NCBI GenBank assembly: GCA_040754315.1
Contig: JBFMCS010000027.1
Coordinates: 1 to 64,000 of the forward strand
Direction of reading: 5' to 3'
Source of the DNA: Bacillota bacterium
Lineage (GTDB): Bacteria; Bacillota; Sulfobacillia; DUSP01; JBFMCS01
Length of the DNA stretch: 64,000 bases
A program made the position numbers and the translations under genes. How positions within the stretch are numbered: the first letter of the stretch is position 1; each line of letters opens with the position of its first letter. Positions 9,153-16,772 of the stretch are shown piece after piece. The notes beneath the pieces were generated by a model. That model was not told the origin of the DNA. It searched no databases and saw only the letters and a program-made list of their open reading frames with translations.

Positions 9153-9158
9153 CGATAC
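9131..9158 (+). promoter_or_regulatory. Candidate sigma-28 promoter for flagellin, overlapping the csrA terminator
   Basis: TAAA (9131-9134) lies in the terminator loop, followed by a 16-bp spacer and TTCGATAC, which shares CGATA with the flagellar consensus GCCGATAT. It is the only TAAA/CGATA pair at allowed spacing upstream of the flagellin gene. Confidence 0.4.
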
Positions 9159-9159
9159 A

Positions 9160-9327
9160 TATACCGAAGCCAACCACATCTCCGGCGCCGGAGGTTGGTG
9201 GTTACCCCGGCCACCCCCTGGGTAGTCCCGGTGGCTCGGCCAGCCACCGGGCAATCCAGGGGGAAGCGAAACCAGGCAGTACCGGAGCACGGAGGCTCCG
9301 GAAGACACATCAAGGAGGATGAGAGAA
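9160..9327 (+). promoter_or_regulatory. Structured flagellin mRNA leader with candidate CsrA sites
   Basis: The leader is about 165 nt and highly structured. A perfect 10-bp stem (9227-9236 with 9242-9251, five-base loop) and CTCCGG-CGCCGGAG at its start are visible. GGA triplets occur at CCGGAG, CACGGAGG and in the ribosome binding site itself (ATCAAGGAGGATG), which resembles a CsrA site. By analogy with Bacillus hag, CsrA binding here would block translation. Confidence 0.5.
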
Positions 9328-10437
9328 ATGGGAATGAGGATCAACAGCAACATTGCGGCGCTCAACGCGCACAGGAACCTTCTTGTGACGGCAAGTAGCC
9401 TTTCCAAGTCCATGGAGAAACTCTCTTCTGGCCTGAGGATCAACAGGGCAGCGGACGATGCGGCGGGGCTGGCAATTTCTGAGAAGATGCGGTCACAGAT
9501 CAAGGGTCTCAACCAGGCAATGAGGAACGCCCAGGACGGTATCTCAATGATCCAGACCGCTGAGGGCGCCCTCAATGAGGTACACAGCATACTCCAGCGC
9601 ATGCGGGAACTGGCGGTTCAGGGCTCCTCAGATACCCTGAATGCGGAAGACCGTGCGAAGATAGTCACGGAATTTGACCAGCTGAAGTCCGAGATCGACA
9701 GGATCGCCACGAGAACCACCTTCAACAACGTGTTCCTGTTGCAGGGAGGCCTCGGGTCTAGGGTGACAAATGTAGGCACTGGCTTAGGCCCTAATAGCGG
9801 CATAAACAACATCGTATCTACGGGTGCCAGTGCGGCCACGTACACCCTGGCGTATGTAGCGGCCAGCAGAACAATGACCATTACCAACGGTACAACCGCT
9901 GAGGCCCAGTCCATCGTGCTCCCGGCTGTGCCAACTGGCTACGATGTCACCACACTGAACTTCACGTCCCACGGTATCCAGGTCACCGTCAACTCAGCCC
10001 TTACCGCAAACATATCCTTGGGCAACACCTTCGATGTTACCGCTGGCTCGGCCCAAGTACAGGTGGGCGCCAACGCAGGAGACACCATAGGGCTCAGTAT
10101 CGGGAACATGCGGATAAACCCCCTTGGCCTAACCGCTGCTAACGTCAACACCGTGGCCAACGCGTCCACAGCCATTGGATTGGTGGATACCGCCATCGGC
10201 ACCGTGTCCACCCAGCGCGCCAACCTCGGCGCCTACCAGAACCGGTTGGAGCACACCATAACCAACCTGGGAGTGGCGTCGGAGAACCTCTCGGCGGCCG
10301 AGTCCCGCATCCGCGACGTGGACATGGCCCATGAGATGATGAACTTCACCAAACTCCAGATACTGCAGCAGGCGGGCACGGCTATGCTGGCTCAGGCCAA
10401 CCTGGCTCCCCAGGCTGTGCTGCAGCTCCTAGGATAA
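9328..10437 (+). CDS. hag: Flagellin
   Basis: This is the filament subunit. The conserved D0/D1 N-terminal region (MRINSNIAALNAHRNL, SSGLRINRAADDAAGLAISE, DGISMIQTAEGALNEVHSIL) and C-terminal region (RANLGAYQNRLEHTITNL, NLSAAESRIRDVDMAHEMM, ending LAPQAVLQLLG) flank a variable central domain of about 130 residues rich in Thr, Ala, Val and Asn. The start was placed at 9328: AAGGAGG sits nine bases in front, whereas the ATG at 9319 overlaps it. The G-to-C rich stem after the stop may limit read-through. Confidence 0.97.
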   Translation: MGMRINSNIAALNAHRNLLVTASSLSKSMEKLSSGLRINRAADDAAGLAISEKMRSQIKGLNQAMRNAQDGISMIQTAEGALNEVHSILQRMRELAVQGSSDTLNAEDRAKIVTEFDQLKSEIDRIATRTTFNNVFLLQGGLGSRVTNVGTGLGPNSGINNIVSTGASAATYTLAYVAASRTMTITNGTTAEAQSIVLPAVPTGYDVTTLNFTSHGIQVTVNSALTANISLGNTFDVTAGSAQVQVGANAGDTIGLSIGNMRINPLGLTAANVNTVANASTAIGLVDTAIGTVSTQRANLGAYQNRLEHTITNLGVASENLSAAESRIRDVDMAHEMMNFTKLQILQQAGTAMLAQANLAPQAVLQLLG

Positions 10438-10456
10438 CGACGACCGGATGGGCCTT

Positions 10457-10498
10457 GGAGGGGGAGGGCGGGCCTGCGGGCAGCACCGCCCCCCCCCC
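10457..10498 (+). other. GC stem between flagellin and flaG, ending in a C10 tract
   Basis: A G-rich strand (GGAGGGGGAGGGCGGG) faces a run of ten cytosines after CACCG. It can form a very stable stem but has no uridine tail. It may protect the flagellin mRNA 3' end or attenuate read-through into flaG. The homopolymer is prone to slippage but lies outside genes. Confidence 0.35.
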
Positions 10499-10537
10499 AC
10501 AGGGGCTTCCGGGTAGCCGTCGAGAGGCGGTGAGACC

Positions 10538-10888
10538 ATGAAGGCAGTCCAAGCCATTAGGATCGATAGCCCTACCTACCGGGTTCAAGGAGCGGAGGCT
10601 GCGGATGCCCCTCCGAAGCAACACCCAGAAGTAGGGGTACTGGCGAATATGGGCCCGTCGGAGAGAGCCAGCGTTTTCCAGGACCTTTTGGAGGAAATGG
10701 GACTTGCAGGTGGGCTTGTGCCTGTGCGACTGGACTTCAGCATTCACCAGCCCACCGGACGAATGGTCGTGAACGTGACCAACAGGGAAACGGGTGAAGT
10801 CCTCAAAAGTCTTCCACCGGAGAACTTGCTGAACGCGCTGACCAGGATGATGGAGTACATAGGATTGGTGATGGATGAGAGAATCTGA
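10538..10888 (+). CDS. flaG: FlaG-family protein
   Basis: A 116-residue protein. The C-terminal ~60 residues carry the FlaG signature: LDFSIHQPTGRMVVNVTNRETGEVLKSLPPE followed by a short helix (NLLNALTRMMEYIGL). The N-terminal half is variable. FlaG proteins influence filament length but their mechanism is not well defined. It lies between flagellin and fliD, as in other Bacillota. Confidence 0.85.
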   Translation: MKAVQAIRIDSPTYRVQGAEAADAPPKQHPEVGVLANMGPSERASVFQDLLEEMGLAGGLVPVRLDFSIHQPTGRMVVNVTNRETGEVLKSLPPENLLNALTRMMEYIGLVMDERI

Positions 10889-10903
10889 CAGGGAGTGGTC
10901 AAA

Positions 10904-12268
10904 GTGCCAGTTCTCCAGATCAGCGGAGCTGGGTCAGGCATAGACTGGCGGTCCATGGTGGATGCCATAATGAACGTGGAGCGCCTGCCCATATCGCGTT
11001 GGACCACAAGGCAAGGGGGCCTGGAAGCGGCCAAGAAGGCTTGGATGGGGATTCGCACCAGCCTGGCTACGCTGGACAGTCGCCTGGAAGCACTGGCCAG
11101 CCCCTCCGCCTTCTCTATGAAGACCGCCGTATCCTCAAATGACCAGGTAGTAGTAGCCACCGCTTCCACACAGGCTGTGACCGGTGGGTACCAGATAGTC
11201 GTGAACGAGATTGCAAGAGCCCACGTCATCGCGTCCGATACTGTGGCCTCCTCTAGTAACCCCCTGGGATTGACCGGGACATTTGGCTTGAACGGGGTTA
11301 ACGTGACTGTGGAGGCGGGGGATAGCATTAATAGCATCGCAGCCAAGATCAATGCGAGGAATGCTGGGGCGACAGCCTCGGTCATTGATGGGCGCCTGGT
11401 AATCAAGGCCCAGAAAACCGGCGTCTCCAACTCAATTGTACTGGCGGATGATAGTGTGACTCACGTATTGGTGAACCTAGGTCTCCTGGCGCTATCAGGT
11501 GGGGTTAAGGTAATCAAGAATGAGCTCATCAAAGCGACCAATGCCCGGTTCACCCTGGATGGTCTGGCAATCGAGAGGGCCTCAAATCAGGTGTCTGACG
11601 TTCTCGTGGGGGTCTCCATCACACTCAAGGGTCAGGGTTCCAGCAGCCTCACTGTGGCGGCTAACCACGACTACGCCATCTCGGCCATCAAGGGGTTTGT
11701 GGACGCCTACAACTCCCTCATGACCAAGATATCCATGGAGAAGGGGCCGGACGGGGTGCTGCGAGGGGATCCTGCATTATCCCGGATAGAGAGCGGTCTG
11801 AGGTCCCTGGCAATGGCGCCTCTCAAGAACCCCTCGGGGCTCTACAGCAGCCTGTACCAGATCGGCGTGTCCACCACTTCAGCCAGTGCCACCCTGCAGG
11901 TGAACGAGACTGTGCTCACCTCAGCGCTGGCCTCCAATCCCGTTGACGTGAAGGCCCTGTTCATCGGCCCTAGCCAGGGTGTCGAAGGGCTCACTGAGCT
12001 TCTTAGAGCCAGGGTCCGCCAGTTTATCGACGGGCAAACCGGCAGTATCTCCTTGAGGAATGATAGGCTGGACCGCGAGATCGCTGACCTCAAGCGGAGG
12101 ATAATTGATCTGGAGATGCGCTTGGAGAAGCGGGAGAAACACCTGGTGCAGCGCTTTGTAGCCATGGAAACGGCCCTCAACCAATTGAACGCTCAGGGCA
12201 GATGGCTGGAGATGTGGAACAGGTCCGCTGCCCAGGGTGCACAGGGACAGAGCCATTTGAAGCGCTAG
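10904..12268 (+). CDS. fliD: Flagellar filament cap protein
   Basis: FliD caps the growing filament and promotes flagellin folding. The N-terminal domain is recognisable (ISGAGSGIDWRSMVDAIMNVERLPI), as are the central repeats of the FliD fold and the C-terminal coiled coil (RNDRLDREIADLKRRIIDLEMRLEKREKHLVQRFVAMETAL is its core). About 454 residues. GTG at 10904 is preferred to GTG at 10895, because GGGAG is spaced eight bases from it and overlaps the earlier one. Confidence 0.93.
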   Translation: MPVLQISGAGSGIDWRSMVDAIMNVERLPISRWTTRQGGLEAAKKAWMGIRTSLATLDSRLEALASPSAFSMKTAVSSNDQVVVATASTQAVTGGYQIVVNEIARAHVIASDTVASSSNPLGLTGTFGLNGVNVTVEAGDSINSIAAKINARNAGATASVIDGRLVIKAQKTGVSNSIVLADDSVTHVLVNLGLLALSGGVKVIKNELIKATNARFTLDGLAIERASNQVSDVLVGVSITLKGQGSSSLTVAANHDYAISAIKGFVDAYNSLMTKISMEKGPDGVLRGDPALSRIESGLRSLAMAPLKNPSGLYSSLYQIGVSTTSASATLQVNETVLTSALASNPVDVKALFIGPSQGVEGLTELLRARVRQFIDGQTGSISLRNDRLDREIADLKRRIIDLEMRLEKREKHLVQRFVAMETALNQLNAQGRWLEMWNRSAAQGAQGQSHLKR

Positions 12269-12311
12269 TTGCGCCTTGTCTTGCAGGCAACCGGAAGGAG
12301 GAACTTCTGGC

Positions 12312-12683
12312 ATGATGCAGGCTTGTGGGGCCTACCGCAATACACAGGTGAGGACCGCGAGGCCCGAGACCTTAGTTACCTTGCTATACAGCGCTTGTAT
12401 AAGGTTCATGCGGACTGGCCGGGAGGCCCTGGAACAGGGTCGGCACGAGGAGGCTGGACGCATGCTGATAAGGGCCCAGGACATTGTTGTGGAACTCCGG
12501 GCCTCCCTCAACGCGGAAGCAGGTGAGATTGCCGGGAACCTCTCTTCCCTCTACGAGTACGTCCAGGACAGGCTCGTGACGGCCAACATCAAGAAGAATG
12601 CTGGCCCTGTGGATGCTGCCCTCCGGGTAATGGAGGGGATTTGTGAAGCCTGGATTGAGGCGTTAAGGGTGGCACCAAAGTGA
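12312..12683 (+). CDS. fliS: Flagellin export chaperone FliS
   Basis: FliS binds the flagellin C-terminus and prevents premature polymerisation. The protein begins MMQACGAYRNTQVRTARP, matching the FliS YxxxQVxTAxP start, followed by LVTLLYSACIRFMR and a helical bundle with YVQDRLVTANIKKN near residue 75. About 123 residues, normal size. AAGGAGG lies 11 bases before the ATG. It overlaps the next gene by four bases. Confidence 0.9.
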   Translation: MMQACGAYRNTQVRTARPETLVTLLYSACIRFMRTGREALEQGRHEEAGRMLIRAQDIVVELRASLNAEAGEIAGNLSSLYEYVQDRLVTANIKKNAGPVDAALRVMEGICEAWIEALRVAPK

Positions 12684-13021
12684 AGGCCAGCATTGCAGCC
12701 TCACGGCTCTTCGAGGAGCTTTTGGAGGTAGTAGGAGAAGAGAACCGTGCTGCCAGGGAGGACCTGGAACATCTGGAGGTTGTCGTCTCCAGGAGAGAGG
12801 AAGCCTTCCTGCGCCTGCAGGCGTACCTAGAGGCAGGTGGGCCTCTTGAAGAGAAGGACTGGGCAGCGCTCAAGGTAATCAGGCAGATTGACAATGATAC
12901 TCATGAGTTGATCGGCCAAGCCATGAAGGGGGTACACAAGGAACTCCACAACCTGAGATCCGCCAAGGGCTACCTGAACTACCAGAGCGCCCGAGCCACT
13001 TGTATCGATGAGCAGGGATAA
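12680..13021 (+). CDS. Small helical protein, FliT-like by position
   Basis: A 113-residue, entirely helical protein with no clear signature residues. Its start GTG overlaps the fliS stop (GTGA), so translation is coupled. In Bacillota this slot is usually filled by FliT or a similar export chaperone of about 110 residues for FliD. The tentative function rests on size, predicted coiled-coil character (EDLEHLEVVVSRREEAFLRL) and neighbourhood, not on direct similarity. Confidence 0.6.
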   Translation: MKASIAASRLFEELLEVVGEENRAAREDLEHLEVVVSRREEAFLRLQAYLEAGGPLEEKDWAALKVIRQIDNDTHELIGQAMKGVHKELHNLRSAKGYLNYQSARATCIDEQG

Positions 13022-13116
13022 CCCGGCACGTCCCACCTTCCGTGGGCTATGGCTCCGGGGCTACAGGGTTCGACCGCCGGCGCCCATCTTCTGCCACATT
13101 CTTCCCGTCCACAAGT

Positions 13117-13178
13117 TTATCCCCAACACCAAACCCCAATATTGCAGGTTATCAACAGAGTTATCCACACTATCCACA
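13117..13178 (+). promoter_or_regulatory. Cluster of four DnaA boxes
   Basis: Four same-strand matches to TTATNCACA occur within 62 bp: TTATCCCCA (13117), TTATCAACA (13149), TTATCCACA (13161, perfect) and CTATCCACA (13170). The last two are directly adjacent. There is no dnaA or dnaN gene nearby, so this is more likely a DnaA-binding regulatory or titration site than the chromosomal origin. Confidence 0.6.
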
Positions 13179-13429
13179 GAAATAGAACCTCAGATCGCCT
13201 CGTGGGCTTACACTAATTCCCAGTAAAGGCGGCGTCCCGGGCACTCCCTGTCGAAATGCCCCGGAGGGGTATACGACAGTTCTGTGAGCAAATCGCAGGG
13301 ATTTCGTCTTCAAGATGGTCTCTGTGAGGGGTTAGTCTTTCGATTTCAGATGTGTTTTCCAGGGCGCTCACCTCCTGATAGAAGTGACCGCTGCCAGAAG
13401 CATAACGAGAGATGACTATCAAGTTAGGT

Positions 13430-13680
13430 CAGCATAGGTGACAATTTGGCCGGTTATGCAGGCCAAGAGCAATGGGCAAAGAGTTCAGGTAGCGACCACC
13501 TTCGGCTAGATCGGTAAAGAACTCATCCAGGTAGGACTGCAAGTGTGTCTTGTAAGTACAACTACAGGCCCTGCCCAGAGGGAAGACCTCCTGAAAAAGA
13601 TTGATAGCCATCTAACGAGAAGGCAGCTCCGTCAAGAAATCCTCTAAATCCACAATGGTGTCGTGCACCCGCTCCCGGAG
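13430..13680 (-). pseudogene. Unrecognised broken reading frame
   Basis: Read on the minus strand, an open frame continues through LRERVHDTIVDLEDFLTEL, one in-frame TAG at 13614, then a 60-codon ORF containing FQEVFPLGRACSCTYKTHLQ. The text reads like protein, but no family was recognised and there is no start with a ribosome binding site. It may be a decayed mobile-element gene. The adjoining 13180-13430 shows nothing else that could be supported. Confidence 0.25.
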
Positions 13681-13687
13681 TAATAGT

Positions 13688-13716
13688 TTGACTTGCTTCC
13701 CTCCCTATGCTATATT
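13688..13716 (+). promoter_or_regulatory. Sigma-A promoter of the cold-shock gene
   Basis: TTGACT (13688-13693), a 17-bp spacer and TATATT (13711-13716). It lies about 55 bp before the start codon and gives a leader containing GGCGCCAAGCGCTGC. Confidence 0.7.
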
Positions 13717-13772
13717 GTGTTTACAGCGGCGCCAAGCGCTGCGGCAACATCTCTTGGGAGGAATGCTTAAGA

Positions 13773-13973
13773 ATGCTAGGCACGGTCAAGTGGTTCAACG
13801 CAGAGAAGGGCTATGGCTTTATCGAGAGAGAGGACGGCGGGGACGTGTTCGTTCACTATACGGCTATTCAAGGAGACGGCTTCAAAACCCTCAACCAGGG
13901 TGAGCGGGTGGAGTTCGACATTGTTGAAGGAGCTAGAGGACCTCAGGCTGCCAACGTGACAAGACTGGGTTAG
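13773..13973 (+). CDS. csp: Cold-shock domain protein
   Basis: A 66-residue single-domain RNA/DNA-binding protein. It carries both RNP motifs of the CSD fold: [15 protein letters not shown] (RNP1) and DVFVHYTAI (RNP2), ending GPQAANVT. Such proteins act as RNA chaperones. The start was set at the ATG of MLGTVKWF after GGGAGGAATGC. An in-frame upstream extension exists but does not belong to the fold. It has its own promoter and terminator. Confidence 0.95.
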   Translation: MLGTVKWFNAEKGYGFIEREDGGDVFVHYTAIQGDGFKTLNQGERVEFDIVEGARGPQAANVTRLG

Positions 13974-13992
13974 CATAGAGTCGAGTGGCCAG

Positions 13993-14018
13993 CCCCGGCA
14001 CTTTGTGCCGGGGTTTTT
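13993..14018 (+). terminator. Rho-independent terminator after csp
   Basis: CCCCGGCAC-TTT-GTGCCGGGG stem followed directly by TTTTT. Confidence 0.92.
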
Positions 14019-14150
14019 GCTGGGTGAAACCAATAGGCGTGTAAGAAAGCGCCCCTGCCATGAGGCGTCCCCGCTCACGTTGAGACGGAAGGGATTCCTG
14101 CCCATCCAGGGAATACTATACAGTGAGTTGGGACGAAGGGAGATGAGGCT

Positions 14151-14675
14151 GTGCATATCGCCGTCAGGGGGAAGAACGTGGAGGTCACGGATGCCCTCAA
14201 GGAATACGTGGAGAAGAAGGTAGGAAAGATCGAGAAGTACTTCAACTCCCCCCTCTCAGCCCAAGTCACTCTTGGCATAGAAAGGGGCCGGCATATCGTG
14301 GAGGTCACCGTGCCCGTTGACAGCATGCTGCTCAGGGGCGAGGAAGACGCCACAGACATGTACGCCTCAGTTGATCTCGTGGTTGAGAAGATTGAAAGGC
14401 AAATCAGAAAGTACAAGACGCGGCTGAACCGGAAGCTCCGCTACACGATGGCCCGGGAGCCCGCAGGGGTGCAGCCTGAGCTGGAGGAAGAAGAAACCCG
14501 GATCGTTAAGGTGAAGAAGGTTCCTGTAAAGCCCATGTCTCCCGAAGAGGCCGTAATGCAGATGAACCTTATCGGGCACGACTTCTACGTCTTTGCCAAC
14601 GGCGAGACCGGGGATGTCAACGTGGTGTACAAGCGCAAGGACGGCAACTACGGGTTGATTGAGCCAAATCACTGA
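14151..14675 (+). CDS. hpf: Long-form ribosome hibernation promoting factor
   Basis: The N-terminal domain (about 1-100, MHIAVRGKNVEVTDALKEYV start, VEKIERQIRKYKTRL) binds the 30S decoding region. A charged linker follows, then the C-terminal dimerisation domain (about 120-174) with SPEEAVMQMNLIGHDFYVF and YKRKDGNYGLIEP. The 174-residue long form joins ribosomes into inactive 100S dimers. The GTG start follows GAAGGGAGATGAGGCT. A terminator follows, so it is a single-gene unit. In many relatives secA follows hpf, but here it does not. Confidence 0.95.
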   Translation: MHIAVRGKNVEVTDALKEYVEKKVGKIEKYFNSPLSAQVTLGIERGRHIVEVTVPVDSMLLRGEEDATDMYASVDLVVEKIERQIRKYKTRLNRKLRYTMAREPAGVQPELEEEETRIVKVKKVPVKPMSPEEAVMQMNLIGHDFYVFANGETGDVNVVYKRKDGNYGLIEPNH

Positions 14676-14689
14676 GGGTGCCTGCGCCT

Positions 14690-14720
14690 GGCGGGGTGAA
14701 GTACCCCGCCAAGTCTTTTT
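14690..14720 (+). terminator. Rho-independent terminator after hpf
   Basis: GGCGGGGT-GAAGT-ACCCCGCC stem, followed by AAGTCTTTTT. Confidence 0.9.
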
Positions 14721-14735
14721 CTGGGGGCCAGTTCC

Positions 14736-15851
14736 ATGAGCTGCAGGGTGAGCCTTGTTATCTTCGAAGGCGGCAAGACCGGTGACCCCCTGGTGAAGGA
14801 CATGATGGCCGTCCGGAAACAGGTTGTCCTAGACAGCATTGAAAAGGTCTCTTCCGTCCCGCAGATCCACGAGGTAGTGGTGGCAACCAACTTCGAAGAC
14901 CTAGCGCTGGAGGTACGGGCGATGGGTGCCACCGTGGAACTCACTGGGACCTCCGGATTCCATTTCGGCCAGAGGCTAAGGGATGTAATCACCAGGCATG
15001 GGATGGAAGCAGTCATCTACATGGGTGGTGCCTCAGCTCCCCTCATCAGTGCCGACGACCTCAAGCAAGTGGCTGCGGGACTAAGTGAGGGGCGTAGTGT
15101 TGTCTACTCCAACAACCTGCAGTCGGCGGACATCATTGCATTCAGACCTGCCAGCGCCATTCAGGACATTGATCCTCCAGGTGCGGACAATCTCCTGGGG
15201 TGGCTTCTTCGCGAGGCTGGCTTGGAGTTGAAGGCCCTGCCTGGCAGTGCGCGCTTTCACTTCGACATTGATACCCCAACAGATCTGGTGATCCTGTCGT
15301 TGCAGCCGGATACAGGGCCACGGGCCAAGCGGGAGCTGGAGCGGCTCAACTGGCCTCCAGACCGCGTTGCCCGCGCCAGGGACAGGTTATCCATTCCCAT
15401 GAGCGAGATAGTGCTCATCGGCCGTGTCGGCCCAAGAATCGTGACCTTTATCAACGACCACTTCCAGTGCAGGTTGAGAGTGTTCTCCGAGGAACGAGGC
15501 ATGAAGGCCCTTGGCCGGGATACCAGAGGGGAAGTTGTATCCCTCTTGGGACTATTCTTGGATGAGCATGGCCCGGAGGAGCTCTTTCGCTATATTGGAC
15601 GGATAGGACACGCGGCCTTCATTGATTCCAGGGTTATGATGGCCCACGGCGGTAGGACTGTCAGCGATCATGACCGGTATAACTCTGACCTGGGACGCTC
15701 GGCATTGATAGCTGACCCCCGCGTGAGATCATTCACCGAGGCTGCCATGGGATGCCCAATACCCGTGGTTCTTGGGGGCCACTCTGTGGTGAATGGAGGC
15801 CTGAGGCTCCTGGCAGAGAACCTTTTAGAGGGCTCCCCATGTCCGGCGTAG
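14736..15851 (+). CDS. Nucleotidyltransferase-like (MobA-like) protein of unknown substrate
   Basis: Residues 1 to about 190 resemble the NTP-transferase fold of the MobA/cytidylyltransferase group: an N-terminal sugar/NTP loop region, then the acidic pair in FHFDIDTPTDLVIL (about residue 172-186), which is the usual metal-binding end of this domain. The C-terminal ~180 residues (from MSEIVLIGRVG) form a separate domain rich in conserved-looking His, Arg and Gly (MMAHGGRTVSDHDRYNSDLG). The substrate is unknown. It follows the hpf terminator, and the next gene is about 85 bp away. No damage is seen. Confidence 0.55.
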   Translation: MSCRVSLVIFEGGKTGDPLVKDMMAVRKQVVLDSIEKVSSVPQIHEVVVATNFEDLALEVRAMGATVELTGTSGFHFGQRLRDVITRHGMEAVIYMGGASAPLISADDLKQVAAGLSEGRSVVYSNNLQSADIIAFRPASAIQDIDPPGADNLLGWLLREAGLELKALPGSARFHFDIDTPTDLVILSLQPDTGPRAKRELERLNWPPDRVARARDRLSIPMSEIVLIGRVGPRIVTFINDHFQCRLRVFSEERGMKALGRDTRGEVVSLLGLFLDEHGPEELFRYIGRIGHAAFIDSRVMMAHGGRTVSDHDRYNSDLGRSALIADPRVRSFTEAAMGCPIPVVLGGHSVVNGGLRLLAENLLEGSPCPA

Positions 15852-15935
15852 TATTTTGTCATGTCGAAGAAGGAAATCCCTTCCTCCCCATAGAAAACAC
15901 CCTCCATATGACATCATGGAAGGGCGGCCATATCT

Positions 15936-16571
15936 TTGAGAGGGTGCAGCCCTGGAGCGCTAAGGAACCTAGTGCGCCGGGTGAGGGGAGTAGTGGAGGC
16001 AAGGGTTGTCAGGGATGAGCATGGTGCTGGGGAAGTCTGCGTTATCTCTGTCCCTACGCGCAGCCAGAGCCTGGTCATCCGAGACGTAGAGACCGCCCTC
16101 ATGAATTGTGTCGACGACATCTCCTGCTGGACCGTGAATGTGGTCCAAATAGACGAGAACCTGCTCAGTTACATCCGGACTCCGCGGGCGCGATTGCTCG
16201 GGGTTGGATCCTCCGTCGACGGCCTTATTGAAGAGAGTCATGTCAAGCTCGAGTACTGTGGCAAGGTCTCCGAGGGCAGAGCGCACACGGTGGCAACTCG
16301 TGAAAGCCTGTGGCGGAGCATGGCTGAGGCGGTTGTGAAGGCGCTTTCAGGGTATCTCCCTGCCCCGGGCATCACCTTCAGGGTGGAGGACATCAAGAGG
16401 GTCCGCCTGGGGCGAACGGAAGTAGTAATCGTGTGTCTCCTGTGCTCCTGTCCTGGCGAGGGGTGGATCCTGAGTGGGTCTTGCCCCGTGGGATGTGACT
16501 TGAGGGAGGCGGTAGCCAAGGCGACACTTGATGCCGCGAACAGGCAATTCATCCGGCTCACTCAGTGGTAG
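15936..16571 (+). CDS. Protein of unknown function
   Basis: A protein of up to 211 residues, not recognised. The N-terminal ~90 residues have an alternating beta-alpha pattern (VVEARVVRDEHGAGEVCVIS, then a helix DVETALMNCV), compatible with a small ferredoxin-like fold. The C-terminal part has strands ending in DAANRQFIRL. Six cysteines are scattered without an obvious metal motif. The start is unsure: TTG at 15936 has only a weak ribosome binding site, and GTG codons around 15972-15993 are alternatives. Codon usage matches the neighbours, supporting a real gene. Confidence 0.55.
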   Translation: MRGCSPGALRNLVRRVRGVVEARVVRDEHGAGEVCVISVPTRSQSLVIRDVETALMNCVDDISCWTVNVVQIDENLLSYIRTPRARLLGVGSSVDGLIEESHVKLEYCGKVSEGRAHTVATRESLWRSMAEAVVKALSGYLPAPGITFRVEDIKRVRLGRTEVVIVCLLCSCPGEGWILSGSCPVGCDLREAVAKATLDAANRQFIRLTQW

Positions 16572-16691
16572 GATTCACAATACAGCGGAGAGTATTGCAA
16601 TCCCTTTGGACCGGCGATCTTCATGTTGCGTCGAGCGGAGCCCGGCTATCCTGGTAGCGAGAAGGGTAGAGGCGCTTGACGGAGGCGTATC

Positions 16692-16772
16692 ATGAAAAAG
16701 GTCCTCAAAGCTATCATGGCCCTGGTAGCGCTGGTCCTTACCGGTGGGGCTTTTGTACAGGTAGGCTGGTAA
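16692..16772 (+). CDS. 26-residue hydrophobic peptide, coupled to the HD-GYP gene
   Basis: The peptide reads MKKVLKAIMALVALVLTGGA then FVQVGW. It has two N-terminal lysines and a hydrophobic stretch ending in GGA, like a bare signal peptide or a one-helix membrane peptide. GGAGG lies seven bases before the ATG, a better ribosome binding site than the next gene has. Its stop overlaps the next start as TAATG, so it may be a translational coupler, a leader peptide or a small partner of the downstream membrane phosphodiesterase. No similarity was recognised. Confidence 0.5.
   Translation: MKKVLKAIMALVALVLTGGAFVQVGW

Noticed and set aside
13117-13178. Chromosomal replication origin
   Set aside because: DnaA boxes are present, but there is no AT-rich unwinding element and no dnaA, dnaN, recF or gyrase gene nearby.
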